Assembly: GCA_022495995.1 (NCBI GenBank)
Contig: JAFEMH010002100.1
Span: 186,001 to 250,000, forward strand
Source of the DNA: Adenophora triphylla var. japonica
Lineage: Eukaryota > Streptophyta > Magnoliopsida > Asterales > Campanulaceae
DNA length: 64,000 nt
Direction: 5' to 3'
In this document: piece by piece, positions 11,983 through 22,035 of the stretch
How the letters are laid out: every line of letters begins with the position of its first letter
How positions within the stretch are numbered: the stretch's first letter is position 1
Translations under genes and position numbers: made by a program
The notes under the pieces: generated by a model
Told to the model about the DNA's origin: nothing
What the model saw: only the letters and a program-made list of their open reading frames with translations
The model's database searches: none

Positions 11983-12902
11983 ACCACGTTAGGTATAAGG
12001 AGCTTCAAATCCGCTTCGTAGATGGAGAGAGTGCGAGCTCACTGTGAAAAGCTTCAAGGCTGAACCGAATCAATGTGACGCTAATGGCTCTGAACAAGGA
12101 TCGGATTTAGGAGGTAAAATGACCTGAAATTGTTGGTGAATTGGTGGGACGGTGGTGGCTGTGATTGGCGCCGTTGGGTAGAGGAAGAGAACTCGGTGGA
12201 AGCGGTTGTTGATGAATGGGTTTAGAGATGGATGGAGAACGGGTTAGGTCTAGGTTGAGGAGCAATTGGGGAGAGGGATTGGGTTAGGTTTCTGGTGAGT
12301 ATGGCCGCCGGCGAATAGTTTAGAGAGAGAGGATTGGTGTTTGGGTCACCGGCGAACTGGTTTTGGGGGAGAACAGAGAACGGCGATGAAGGGGATTGAG
12401 GTAGAGGGAGGTATAACGGTGAGGAAGGGTTGAGGTGGAAGAGATGGGTGTTGTTTTGGGTTGGCGGCGAGGGAGACCAGGTGAAGGCTTTGGGGGAGAG
12501 CTCAACGAGGAACCAGAGAATGGTGAGATTGCGTTTAGTGAGAGAGTGACCAACGTTTAGAGAGAGAGAGAGAATACAGTGAGAGGCCCCCTTTTTACAA
12601 ATGAAAGAAATCCTTTATTTAACGTAATTTGGGAATGAATTAATATGTCGCACGACGGAAGGAAAATAACCGCTTTCCTTCTAGAACACTGCCTACCAGG
12701 TGGCAAAATCTGGACCCTTCCTGAGTAATTTCTTAAAGGTCCAAACTGCAAAATTCTTTCTAGGTCCTTCCTTAGCGAGAAACTTATAAAAAGCTCCCGG
12801 AAGTCTCGGAATGAACCGGAAATTTACCAAAACGCTCCCAAGCACACTTTATTGAGTAAAAGGAACTTTTATTAGGCCGCGAGTTGGATTGGGGTACTCA
12901 CA
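11983..12902 (-). repeat. LARD 3' LTR, proximal part (after nested Tat insertion)
   Basis: It continues the LTR broken at 2178 and aligns with 19163-20083. In element orientation the LTR begins at 12902 with TGTGAGTACCCC. The other LTR lacks about 13 bp just inside this end. Confidence 0.88.
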
Positions 12903-12914
12903 GAGCCCCTCGGC
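12903..12914 (-). promoter_or_regulatory. probable polypurine tract of LARD element
   Basis: On the minus strand GCCGAGGGGCTC lies directly before the 3' LTR start. It is purine-rich but interrupted by pyrimidines, so the assignment rests mainly on position. Confidence 0.45.
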
Positions 12915-13030
12915 AACGTCACTTATGGAAGAAGTGAGGTTGTCGATAAGAAGGATCCCAAGCCTAACGAGCAGCTGATGATATGGCAGATGGTTAATAG
13001 GGTTGGATGGCTGGACCTTTGGAGAAAGGA

Positions 13031-13073
13031 TTCCTACGTATCCCTAAAAGGGAATCAAGCCAAATTGTAGTTC
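13031..13073 (-). other. conserved CTACG/CGTAG structured motif, LARD copy near 3' LTR
   Basis: On the element strand: outer stem CTAC/GTAG, left bulge GGCTTGAT, inner stem TCCC/GGGA with loop TTTTA. A downstream hairpin CCTTT-CTCC-AAAGG follows on the same strand. The layout matches the copies at 15092-15138, 51790-51846, 55309-55368 and 63044-63110. It is the most diverged copy. Confidence 0.6.
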
Positions 13074-13078
13074 GAAAA

Positions 13079-13494
13079 TATAGGAATGAGCCTGAGGAGG
13101 TATAGGAACAAGCGTAACGAGGTATAGGAACAAGCCAAAAGAGGTATATGAACAAGCCTAAAAAGGCATAGGAACAAGCCTTGAGAGACATAGGAACAAG
13201 CCTTAAGAGACATAGGAACAAGCCTTAAGAGGTATAGGAACAAGCCTAAAGAGGTATAGGGACAAGCCTTAAGAGGTATAGGGACAAGCCTTAAGAGATA
13301 TAGGAACAAGCCTTAAGAGACATAGGAACAAGCCTAAAGAGACATAGGAACAAGCCTTAAGAGACATAGGAACAAGCCTTAAGAGACATAGGAACAAGCC
13401 TAAAGAGGTATAGGAACAAGCCTAAAGAGGTATAGGAACAAGCCTAAAAGGTATAGGAACAAGCCTAAAAAGTATAGGAACAAGCCTAAAGAGG
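13079..13494. repeat. 22-bp tandem repeat array
   Basis: About 19 units of a 22-bp repeat built around TAGGAACAAGCC, with variable tails (TTAAGAGACA, TAAAGAGGTA and similar). There are no unique spacers, so it is a minisatellite. Open frames across it on the minus strand are artefacts of the period (22 codons per three units). It lies about 180 bp inside the LARD internal region from the 3' LTR. Confidence 0.95.
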
Positions 13495-13690
13495 ATCGAG
13501 ATTAACTCAAAAGTATCGCGAGATGAACTTCAAGACTTTTCCGAGAAAGCAAACATAAGACAAGATGATTTGCAGTTGAAATGAGATATACTTTCATACC
13601 TGTGTTGTGCTTACCTGCAAGGGTTCTGCACACGAAGATCACTTGAAGCGATTGGCTGACTTTGGAAACATTTGCCGGGTAGAACACGAA

Positions 13691-13866
13691 CTCTGCTGTT
13701 GATATTACCGTTGCAAGATGGACTCTGCTGATGATTTGACGTTGCGAGACTGACATTGTTGATGATTTTGACGTTGCAAGATGGGTATTGCTGATGCTTT
13801 TCCATTGCAAGACGGATATTGCTGATAATTTTCCATTTCAAGACGGGATTTTGATGATGATTTTCC
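13691..13866. repeat. 31-32-bp imperfect tandem repeat, five to six units
   Basis: Units share the pattern TGCTGATGATTTT...TTGCAAGA. They start near 13691, 13722, 13753, 13785, 13816 and 13848, with 10-25% divergence between neighbours. Confidence 0.85.
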
Positions 13867-15091
13867 AACGAGGCTGATGAGCTTGACGAGCATTGCTTGG
13901 ATACTGAGGCAGCTAGGGCTCTTTCAAATGATGCTGATAAGTCTGAAGATGACGAGACCTATGAAGATAATAAAGGCAGAATATGCCACCTGCGGGATTT
14001 GAAATCTTTGTCCAGGTTATGATTTGAGGAGCAATCCTCACGATCAGATTATGATCACTTGATTATTGTACCCTGTGAGGGGAAAAACACAACACTACTA
14101 GGCACTTTGCATTTTATTCAATTATTGAGATTTTGCTTATGCATTATTAAATTCATTGCACGAGTCCATCTCGGCTGGGGATGAAAATGGAGTGAGGACT
14201 TTGTATGGCCTGACAAGCGAATATGTATGTAGCAATTATGCTATGATGGGATGACTGTGTATATATGATGTATGGGTCGAACCCTCTCCCATGAATTTGA
14301 GGAATGTATGAGTGACGGATGATATGGGGAAGCTAGGCAAGTCGGGGTGTACCCTGAGAGTGCAGATGGCAGCAGGTTGATTTGTTGCTGATAAGAACAA
14401 AGTGTGTCGCGCGCCTGAGGCAGCAAGCAGCAGAGAAAGTGCAGAGAATGATCCCGGCTTTGAAGAGATGACTAGGCGAAGCCCCAGTTGATAATGCAAA
14501 GCAAACCCGGAGGGAATCTGGAGAGCTTGAGAGGACAGCATAGCAAAGCCCCAGCTTGAAGAGATCCAATGCAGTCCCATTACAGGCAAAATCATCATGC
14601 GGCAAAGGGGGCACCCCATCATTTCAGACCTTAGTCAATCAGTCATAGACTTGGAAATATATACGTGCAGGGGCACATCTTTTGAAAAGTGGGAAATGAA
14701 TCCCGATCTTGCATGACATACTCGCTTATGGGTTTGACTCTTTTGAGAGAGTATAAGCACAACAAGGTGTGGAAAAGTGTATGGAAGCCCCTGCTGACAG
14801 AAAGACAGTGTTTGGCTCTATTATTCCTAGAATGTAGAAAGAGAAGACTTGTCGAGACACTTAAAAATTTGTCTTATTTGTGATGATCACAAAGCTACTT
14901 AAAACCCTTTATTGATGTTCGGGTCATTCAACCACCAAAGCTGATATGAACAAATATTTTTATCAATCCTGAGGAGAAAGCCCACTGATATCGAGAATCA
15001 AAACTCCGAAGGATGGAAGGTGTATGGGAATGGTCCTTGAGGAGACCGGATTTTCTGAGATCTGTTTGTGATTTCGACCGGACCAGTTATG
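13867..15091. other. LARD internal non-coding segment
   Basis: No homology to gag or pol is visible in any frame. Frames of up to 128 codons exist on the minus strand (around 14240-14620) but have no recognisable domain and overlap one another in different frames. Confidence 0.5.
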
Positions 15092-15138
15092 GTTGCCTAC
15101 GTTCCCCTTCTTGGGAGGAGCTCAGGTCGCCGTAGTTC
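15092..15138 (-). other. conserved CTACG/CGTAG structured motif, LARD 5'-side copy
   Basis: On the element strand: outer stem CTACG (plus 15131-15135) with CGTAG (15097-15101), bulge GCGACCTGAG, inner stem TCCTC/GGGGA with one G-U pair, then GGCAACC. A downstream hairpin ACCA-TAAC-TGGT follows near plus 15081-15093. Sequence and layout match the Tat/Ogre-type copies. Confidence 0.72.
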
Positions 15139-15535
15139 GGGCTTATCCCGATTGAAGAGAGAAGGAATGTGAAATTTCGAGATTTTGAGGACCTTTGAGG
15201 ATTTTGAGAATTGGAGAATTGAAGATCATGTCCCCTTGGAGTGTCCATGAAAGACACGGACGCGAAGCCCCAGTGGGACATTCGCGGCAAGTGTTTGTGG
15301 AGGAGAAATGAAATATGCTCACATGAAGTGCCAAATGAATGGATTGAATTTGCACAATCTTAGATTGATGATTTTGAACCAAGATAGATTAGATTCCACT
15401 TTAAGCAAGCAACAAAGCATTAATCTGATTTAGATCTCGAAGATATTAGAATGAAACTGCTATTCGGTAGGGACTGTAGCTGGGTTTCCGGGCTTCGATC
15501 GGCCATCGGGTGATTTGAAAAATTGATTGCATCAT

Positions 15536-15728
15536 GACCTCTTGAGATGAGAGGTCGGCTAGGCCTTTTACTGACTGAACCTCTAAAGATGAGAGGTTGG
15601 CTTGCAGGGATGTGTTTGGGAAATCTACGGCGAGGAAGATTGGTTGCCTCTAAGAATGAGAGGTCAAATTTTGCTTTGGCCAAAGGTAAGGGTATGGCAA
15701 TGGGAATATCCTCTAAAAGCGTGAGGAT
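15536..15728. repeat. series of four short hairpins with covarying stems
   Basis: 15536-15556 has stem GACCTC/GAGGTC; 15578-15598 has AACCTC/GAGGTT; 15646-15665 has GCCTC/GAGGT(C); 15708-15728 has ATCCTC/GAGGAT. The loops share TAAAGATGA-like sequence. Starts are 42, 68 and 62 bp apart. Related GAGGAT-TTAAC-ATCCT hairpins follow near 15863 and 15920. Confidence 0.75.
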
Positions 15729-16601
15729 GGTTTGGGATTAGTTGGTGGACTGCTGACGAGAGAAGATCCAAGCTATCGAGAACTTTTGCGAACTTTCAAG
15801 AATTCGGGCTCCTTTTGAACATTGGAGAGCTTTGGAGAGATCGAGGACTTTTGCTGAATGGTGAGGATTTAACATCCTTATTTTGGAAAGCCTCTTGAGG
15901 ATTCTTGCTGGATTGTGAGGATTTAACATCCTTCTTTTGATAACTTGGAAGGCCTCTTGAGGAGTTGAGGATTATCTTTGTCCTTCCTTCATGGCTTGGG
16001 TATTTTACGCACCGCCGACTCTCGAAGCTAATTTCTTGGCATTACTTGGACTTCTCTCGGCAAGGAGCAAATGTGATGGCTAAACAGGGTTTCAAATCAC
16101 GCCGATCTTGAAATGAAAGGGTATTGTTTAGTGAGGGTGAGGTAATGGCTTTCCTATGGGTGAAAGGTTTCAACCGCAATCCCTACCGGATGACCCAAAC
16201 GAGATTAAGTCTTCAGCTTGCTTAAGCTTACTTTGAGGAAGATCCATGCAAATTCATCGAGCAACGAAACGGTGAGGGCGAAGGAAGATATGTGAGCACA
16301 GGAGATGCGAGATGGGGAGTTGGTGAGCCCCAATTTGGGAAGGATATCAGTCGATTTTCTCGATCTGATTAATTTAAACATTAGTCACTTCAAAGCATTA
16401 GTCGGTGAGCAGCACAAGTGATCATTTGGAATAAGACCATTTCAATTGAGTGTAACACAGGTGTGCAAGTGATGTCTCGAGTCTAGCAAGAAAAGAAATA
16501 AAACTTTTATTACTGCAAAGCAAAAATTGGTCCAAAGCGGACTCGACAGACTCACGTCCGACATCAGACATTCTAGATCCTACGAGGACTGATTGACTGC
16601 A
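15729..16601. other. LARD internal non-coding segment
   Basis: It contains repeated GAGGATTTAACATCCTT (about 15863 and 15918) and CCTCTTGAGG inverted repeats. Nothing coding is recognisable. Confidence 0.45.
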
Positions 16602-17060
16602 TCAACTTCGGATGGGAGGAAAAGCATCGTTGACAGCGATGAGGCGAGGACCCTTCTCAATCTTTCTGTCCTTCACAAGTCGTCTCTCCTTAGCTTTCGT
16701 AATCTGATCAAGCAACCGGGCCTCCCACTCACGAGGAAAAATAGCTTCAAGGGTAGCTCGCAACTTTTTGATGGACACACCCTTTGTACTATGCGAACCC
16801 ATGGGCTACGAACCTCCAGACTGGTGGGCCATAATCTTCTCTGCAACGAGCATTTTGGATTCCGAATCAAATGGACGACCACTCGGGCACTTGAATTGCT
16901 TCCGCCTCGGGAATATGGACCAATGAGCGCCGGGAATGAGAGCACACACCCAACTTGCCGTAGCCTTGGAGCGGAAAGAGCATATAGGGTGGAGGATAGG
17001 AAACTTTGAGATGGTATGGGAGATGGGAGGAGTACGGAAGGAGATGGACTCGCGCAACAC
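16602..17060 (-). pseudogene. possible remnant of an Ogre-type ORF upstream of gag
   Basis: Two open segments (17060-16806 and 16802-16602) share a frame and are separated by a single TAG. The second contains KLRATLEAIFPREWEARL and KAKERRLVKDRKIEKGPR, with a protein-like composition unlike the surrounding low-complexity frames. It lies on the element's sense strand, 1.1-1.6 kb downstream of the PBS, where Ogre elements carry an extra ORF1. I do not recognise the family, so the ORF1 link is positional inference. Confidence 0.35.
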
Positions 17061-17770
17061 TTATTAGTGTTCAAGTAAAAATCGGTGTTTTTTTAAGTCC
17101 TATGAACGGTTGGGAAAGGCTAATCCTTTATTTCACGCAATCTAGATCTCGGGGGAACCTAGGGACACACCATCCACAAATACACCAAATGTGTTGAGTC
17201 AAAATTAATAATAGGCAATGATACCTAATCAAAACCGAAGCATTTATGGAACAGACTAGCAGCCCCAATTTCTGGAGAAATTCGGGCAGCATAACGGGTA
17301 TTCCTGAAGAAATTCAAGGAAAAATCCGGCATGACTTCTCGTCGGTGCACGTTGACAAAATGACATGATCTCTCATTAGAACATGCCGTGGGAACGACAT
17401 GTCCTTTCGTGAAACCATGTTGCAATGGCAACATGCCCACACATGCTAGGTTTTGGGATAGATACGAAAGCCTATTAAGAATTTTGAAACAATTCATTTT
17501 AGTGTATTTGAAAATGGCGTGTCAAAACCAACCGTTGGGTAAGGTTAAAAGTGTGGTGCCACCTATAACGCGCTAGGGGGATAGGTTTGACATTAGGCGC
17601 TCAAACGTAGGCGACATACATCACCGTCCGCGATGCCGTCAATCGCACCCGAGGGTTCTAGATCTACGTGATGTAGTGTGCGGATGACTATGTTCCTTTA
17701 TTTTTGAAAATGATTTTTGTTATTTTTTCTTTTTTATATTTTTTATTTGAAAAGGGTGATAAAGGAAAAA

Positions 17771-17790
17771 CAACACACACACACACACAC
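17771..17790. repeat. (AC)n microsatellite
   Basis: About ten CA/AC dinucleotides in the LARD leader region. Confidence 0.9.
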
Positions 17791-17889
17791 CCCACAGAGC
17801 ACAATAGTCAAATGATCAAGAATTTTATCATGGGGACTGCCCCACAATCACAGCTGAACTAGAAACTAAACCTGCATAGTGGCCACTTC

Positions 17890-17934
17890 TGTCGCGTGAC
17901 ACAGGACTGGTGAGGCCAGTTATGTCGCGTGACA
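17890..17934. repeat. paired-palindrome cassette in LARD leader
   Basis: TGTCGCGTGACA occurs twice, at 17890-17901 and 17923-17934 (33 bp start to start). The spacer CAGGACTGG...GGCCAGT resembles the spacer in the LTR cassette (1575-1620). It lies about 250 bp inside the element from the PBS. Confidence 0.75.
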
Positions 17935-18179
17935 GAAGGAGTCACCTTTCCAGAATCTGAACAAAAGGACCAGAAACAGCCCCAGCCTCCAAGCATCAAA
18001 ACAATGTCTCAAGCCTCAAGCACAACAAATAGGAAGCAAGGAAGGGGAGGAAATAAAGCAAAGCAATAAAATGCATTTTAGGCACATAGAATGTCACACA
18101 ACCAAACACACACAAATGAATGAAATGGACGTTGAACAAGCACGAAAGTTTGACCCACTTTTGAAAACCAAGTTACAAA

Positions 18180-18197
18180 TCCCCAGCGGAGTTGCCA
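18180..18197 (-). promoter_or_regulatory. primer-binding site, Arg-tRNA type
   Basis: On the minus strand TGGCAACTCCGCTGGGGA starts one base after the LTR end. It differs by one base from TGGCGACTCCGCTGGGGA, the complement of a plant Arg-tRNA (ACG) 3' end as I recall it. It sets the element's orientation and is the PBS class used by Ogre. Confidence 0.85.
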
Positions 18198-18558
18198 CTG
18201 AATGAACGCTCGCCGAAAAAATAAAAATAGGGAGTCGCCACGCCGTTTTAAAGGAAACATTGAAAACCTTTGAAATGAGAAAATGGGTTCGGGGGTCATG
18301 TTACGTGTTGGGAAGAACCGAGAGTTCACTCAACACGCCTCGTCTGTAGACGAGTCTTTCTATCGTTCAACATCAAAATCATTCATAAGTGTGTGCAATT
18401 GTGTGAGACAAAATATGTATAAAAATGCATTTTAATGCTTTATTGATAAACTGCGAGGAATACAACTTGTGAGCCACTTATTTTGGGGGGCCACGTCCCG
18501 ATTACAACGAGGCAAACGGATTACAAATGAAAATGGACCTGCTGCAGTTGGCTATGTA

Positions 18559-18604
18559 TGTCGCCCGACACAGGACCATGAATGGCCAGTTGTGTCGTGG
18601 AACA
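18559..18604. repeat. paired-palindrome cassette in LARD 5' LTR
   Basis: TGTCGCCCGACA (18559-18570) pairs with the diverged TGTCGTGGAACA (18593-18604), matching 1575-1620 in the other LTR. Confidence 0.65.
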
Positions 18605-19731
18605 TACTACGCCATATGCAGAGGTTTACAACTAGGTTGATTACAGAGACAAGACAATATCAACAACAAGGTTAACAAAAATGGAATTAACAGCAACAAC
18701 GAGATTGAAACAAGGCAACAACGAGATTGAAATAATGGAAATGTATAATTGTAACGAGACTATAACAATACCAATCTATTCGGTTCTAGCCTGATGAACA
18801 ATACCAAATGCGACAAAACCCATGAATCAACGAGGAGAGAGAGAAATGGAATTTGCATCAACGAGGAGAGCAATTTAGAGATCACAGGGGGAGGAAAACA
18901 ACACTCAGATGAGTGGTGAATATGGATGATTCACACTCATCTTCGTGTCTAAACCACAAATAACATGAACTGAAACACTTGTGTAAATAAAGCACCAAAA
19001 TCAATACATGACTATCACCAGTAAACACCAAGGCAGAGCAACATCTAATTACAGATCAACGAATTATTCGTGAAGAACAGGGCAATGGCATGGATGATTA
19101 AACCAGAAGAGAAATGAAGAATGAGATTTAGAGATTACCCTTGGAATATCCACAATCCTTATACCACGTTAGGTATAAGGAGCTTCAAATCCGCTTCGTA
19201 GATGGAGAGAGTGCGAGCTCACTGTGAAAAGCTTCAAGGCTGAACCGAATCAATGTGACGCTAATGGCTCTGAACAAGGATCGGATTTAGGAGGTAAAAT
19301 GACCTGAAATTGTTGGTGAATTGGTGGGAAAGTGGTGGCTGTGATTGGCGCCGTTGGGTAGAGGAAGAGAACTCGGTGGAAGCGTTTGTTGATGAATGGG
19401 TTTAGAGATGGATAGAGAACGGGTTAGGTCTAGGTTGAGGAGCAATTGGGGAGAGAGATTGGGTTAGGTTTCTGGTGAGTATGGCCGCCGGCGAATAGTG
19501 AGAGAGCATTGGTGTTTGGGTCACCGGCGAACTGGTTTTGGGGGAGAACGGAGAACGGCGATGAAGGGGATTGAGGTAGAGGGAGGTATAACGGTGAGGA
19601 AGGGTTGAGGTGGAAGAGATGGGTGTTGTTTTGGGTTGGCGGCGAGGGAGACCAGGTGAAGGCTTTGGGGGAGAGCTCAACGAGGAACCAGAGAATGGTG
19701 AGATTGCGTTTAGTGAGAGAGTGACCAACTT

Positions 19732-19732
<1 letters not shown>

Positions 19733-19765
<33 letters not shown>
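19733..19765. repeat. (AG)n microsatellite
   Basis: About 16 dinucleotides; the other LTR has only about eight at the same place (about 12560-12575), so it expanded after the LTRs separated. Confidence 0.9.
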
Positions 19766-19768
<3 letters not shown>

Positions 19769-20088
19769 CAGTGAGAGAGGCCCCCTTTTTACAAATGAAA
19801 GAAATCCTTTATTTAACGTAATTTGGGAATGAATTAATATGTCGCACGACGGAAGGAAAATAACTGATTTCCTTCTAGAATACTGCCTGTCAGGTTGCGA
19901 AATCTGGACCCTTCCTGGGTAATTCCTTAAAGGTCCAAACTGCAAAATTATTTCTAGGTCCTTCCTTAGCGAGAAACTTATAAAAAGCTCCCGAAAGTCT
20001 CGGAATGAAACGGAAATTTACCAAAATGCTCCCACGCGCACTTTATTGAGTAAAAGGCACTTTTATTAGGTCGCGAGTTTACACCTTT

Positions 20089-20924
20089 ACATAGTATTAA
20101 CACATTAGAACTATTAGACTTCTTTAGATTAACTATTACTAATCACCTTAATATAGTACCCATTCACATACCTTTTAAGGACTATGAATATTATTAGCTA
20201 TTAGGGCGGATACGAATCATCACATAGAAATCAAAGGGTGGATGACGTGGAGGCCTCAGAGTCCGGAGAAACCCAAAGCAATGCCAAGTGTCACAACCCT
20301 AGGCGTTTTCGCCTACTTTCATATATTATAAGTATGGATTTTCCAACAGTACCCTTGTCTATCATAATCCTAATTATGATTAAAATGACATTTGCCTACT
20401 CAACTAAAATTGAAATTATTAAATTTTAACCATAAGTTACACATATTCATAAATTGAAATAGTAAATTGGAGAATTTAACATTAAATTTACGTGTAAATA
20501 TTAGAAAAACTGAAAGAAACAAGTAAAAAAAATTATTTCATACTAATTGCTAAGGCAAGATTTTTCACTTGAGCTGAAGTGTTGAACTTACTTCCTGGAT
20601 ATTTGTCATCTTCCTAATCATCTCATTATTGAACATAGCCTTTTGCTTTTATTTATTGATGAACTGGTGTAATTGAGGGTTGTTTAAAGCTAAAGGATCC
20701 ATCCATGAAGACGAGTTTGAAGACAGATGAGGTTTTTTCTTCTAACCTCAATAACAAAATGATGCTACTAGCAGAAAAATCAAAATGATCAAATCATAAA
20801 ATCCAAAAATACCAACATCATTCAAATAATGCCCAACCAAGATAGTAGAATGTCTCAAACATATCATGATGGGTTCATGATATAACATCTAAACATGTAA
20901 AAGTGGTAAGAGAAGAGGGGGAAA
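20089..20924. other. A/T-rich spacer, nothing recognised
   Basis: This lies between the LARD target duplication and the Harbinger-associated ORF. I see no coding domain. It probably contains one end of the Harbinger element, but I could not define terminal inverted repeats. Confidence 0.5.
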
Positions 20925-21859
20925 TTATCCAAAATTGCCATGAAGGAGCGCATTCGCCATCTCGAGAAGTGACTCTTCATATTCCAAGCCACAAAAATAA
21001 TCAAGGAGTTGCGGCTTCAAAGCCAGTTGACCAGCAATATGTATCTGGTCCATAACAGACAACCCCAAAGGCCAAATCATCTTGTCAAGTTCCTTTCTTT
21101 TATGAACCAAATCTTTTTCATGTCCATTTTAGAAACAAGATCTCCTAAATGGGCTGCAACTTGACTCAATGCACTTGAGCCTTGATCTAGATTCTTGTTC
21201 ATTTCCTTGCCAATTTCTTCATTCACTCGCTTTCGTTTCCCATGCTTGGGTGTTCCTTCTTTCTTAAGGAACTTCTCTTGAGTGATAACTGAAGGACCTA
21301 GGTCCTCAAGCCCTACTTTAGGAGCATCTAAATCATGAAACTCCATGTCTATACCACCTCTACTTTGTTGCAATTCCTCAGCAGCGTCGTTAGGGATTTC
21401 AACAAATTCGCCAATTGAACGATCATTTGCCCACATTTCACACCAATCATGGTAAAGTGGAAAAGACTTCTTTCTTAGTGCTTTTGCATTTGGGTTTTTC
21501 TACACATAAAAAAGACCTAGCATTGTTGATATGGTTCCATGTATCCTTTTCCAAATTTTCAGCTTAGACTCAATGTGCGGGTTTGCCTTTAGACCAATCC
21601 CAGGAAAAGAAATTTCCAAGTCAACCTCAAGTTGTTTGAGATAGCCAGGCCTAAATGCGAATCCATTAGGCCTCCAAAATGTATTGTTGATTTCTTTCAG
21701 GCAATCCATTAATGATTGTTCTTCTTTGGCAGTCCAAGTTCTCCTAGTAGCACCCAATATCTTTACGGTCCCTTTCTTTTGACAGGTGAAAACTTTAGAC
21801 TTCTTACTTTGAATCTCCATATTCATTACTATTGAAATGTAAAACAATAAAAATACCAT
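20925..21859 (-). pseudogene. Harbinger-associated Myb/SANT-like DNA-binding protein
   Basis: Translation from the upstream end shows RRTWTAKEEQSLMDCLKEIN, a Myb/SANT-like helix, then the conserved FRPGYLKQLE and HIESKLKIWKR blocks at 21859-21500. After one in-frame TAG it continues as KSFPLYHDWCEMWANDRS and an acidic/basic middle region with KHGKRKRVNEEI, a possible nuclear signal (21436-21077). A frameshift near 21090 leads to the C-terminal segment with LLEMANALLHGNFG (to 20925). In active systems this protein binds the transposon ends and helps carry the transposase into the nucleus. Confidence 0.82.
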
Positions 21860-22035
21860 TTTATAAGATCAATTTTAGTTCAGTTACATATAAATATTCA
21901 TAATCATGTAAAATACATATATTAAAACTGAAAATGCATGAAATGTTTAGCATACTTTCTAAAGGAAACCATTAAAGATAAATGATTACTATCTAAACCA
22001 ATATGAAGAACTAAATTAACAATGAGTAATGTAAT

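Larger units (their letters stand above)
1215..20083 (-). mobile_element. Ogre-like non-coding LTR retrotransposon (LARD type), interrupted
   Basis: Two related sequences of about 1.88 kb (1215-2178 plus 11983-12902, and 18199-20083) flank a 5.3-kb internal region. A primer-binding site matching the 3' end of Arg-tRNA lies next to the right copy on the minus strand, so the element reads right to left. CCTTT duplications at 1210-1214 and 20084-20088 flank it, and in element orientation the LTRs begin TG and end CA. No gag, protease, RT or integrase could be found inside. The internal DNA consists of tandem repeats, hairpin series and structured motifs, which fits a large retrotransposon derivative mobilised in trans, probably by Ogre/Tat machinery (inference from PBS type and shared motifs). 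A complete Tat element sits inside its 3' LTR. Confidence 0.88.
18199..20083 (-). repeat. LARD 5' LTR, uninterrupted
   Basis: 1885 bp, beginning TGTAAACTCGCG and ending CATTCA in element orientation, followed by the CCTTT duplication (20084-20088). It contains the intact empty site CTTAT-ACCACG used by the Tat element in the sister LTR. A Pro/Ser-rich open frame (19945-19430) in the LTR is shared in shorter form by the other LTR (12553-12320). Confidence 0.92.

Noticed and set aside
13079..13494. Regular repeats resembling a CRISPR array
   Set aside because: The 22-bp units are contiguous with no unique spacers, and the context is a plant retrotransposon.
14236..14622. 128-codon minus-strand frame in the LARD interior
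   Set aside because: Overlapping frames of similar length, no domain, and no match to gag/pol motifs.
17581..17660. AAACGTAGGC sequence as a sixth copy of the structured motif
   Set aside because: The bulge, inner stem and partner CTACG at the right distance are missing on either strand.
19430..19945. 171-codon Pro/Ser-rich frame in the LARD 5' LTR, partly shared by the other LTR
   Set aside because: Low-complexity GA-rich strand; the two LTR versions differ in length and frame, and there is no recognisable domain.
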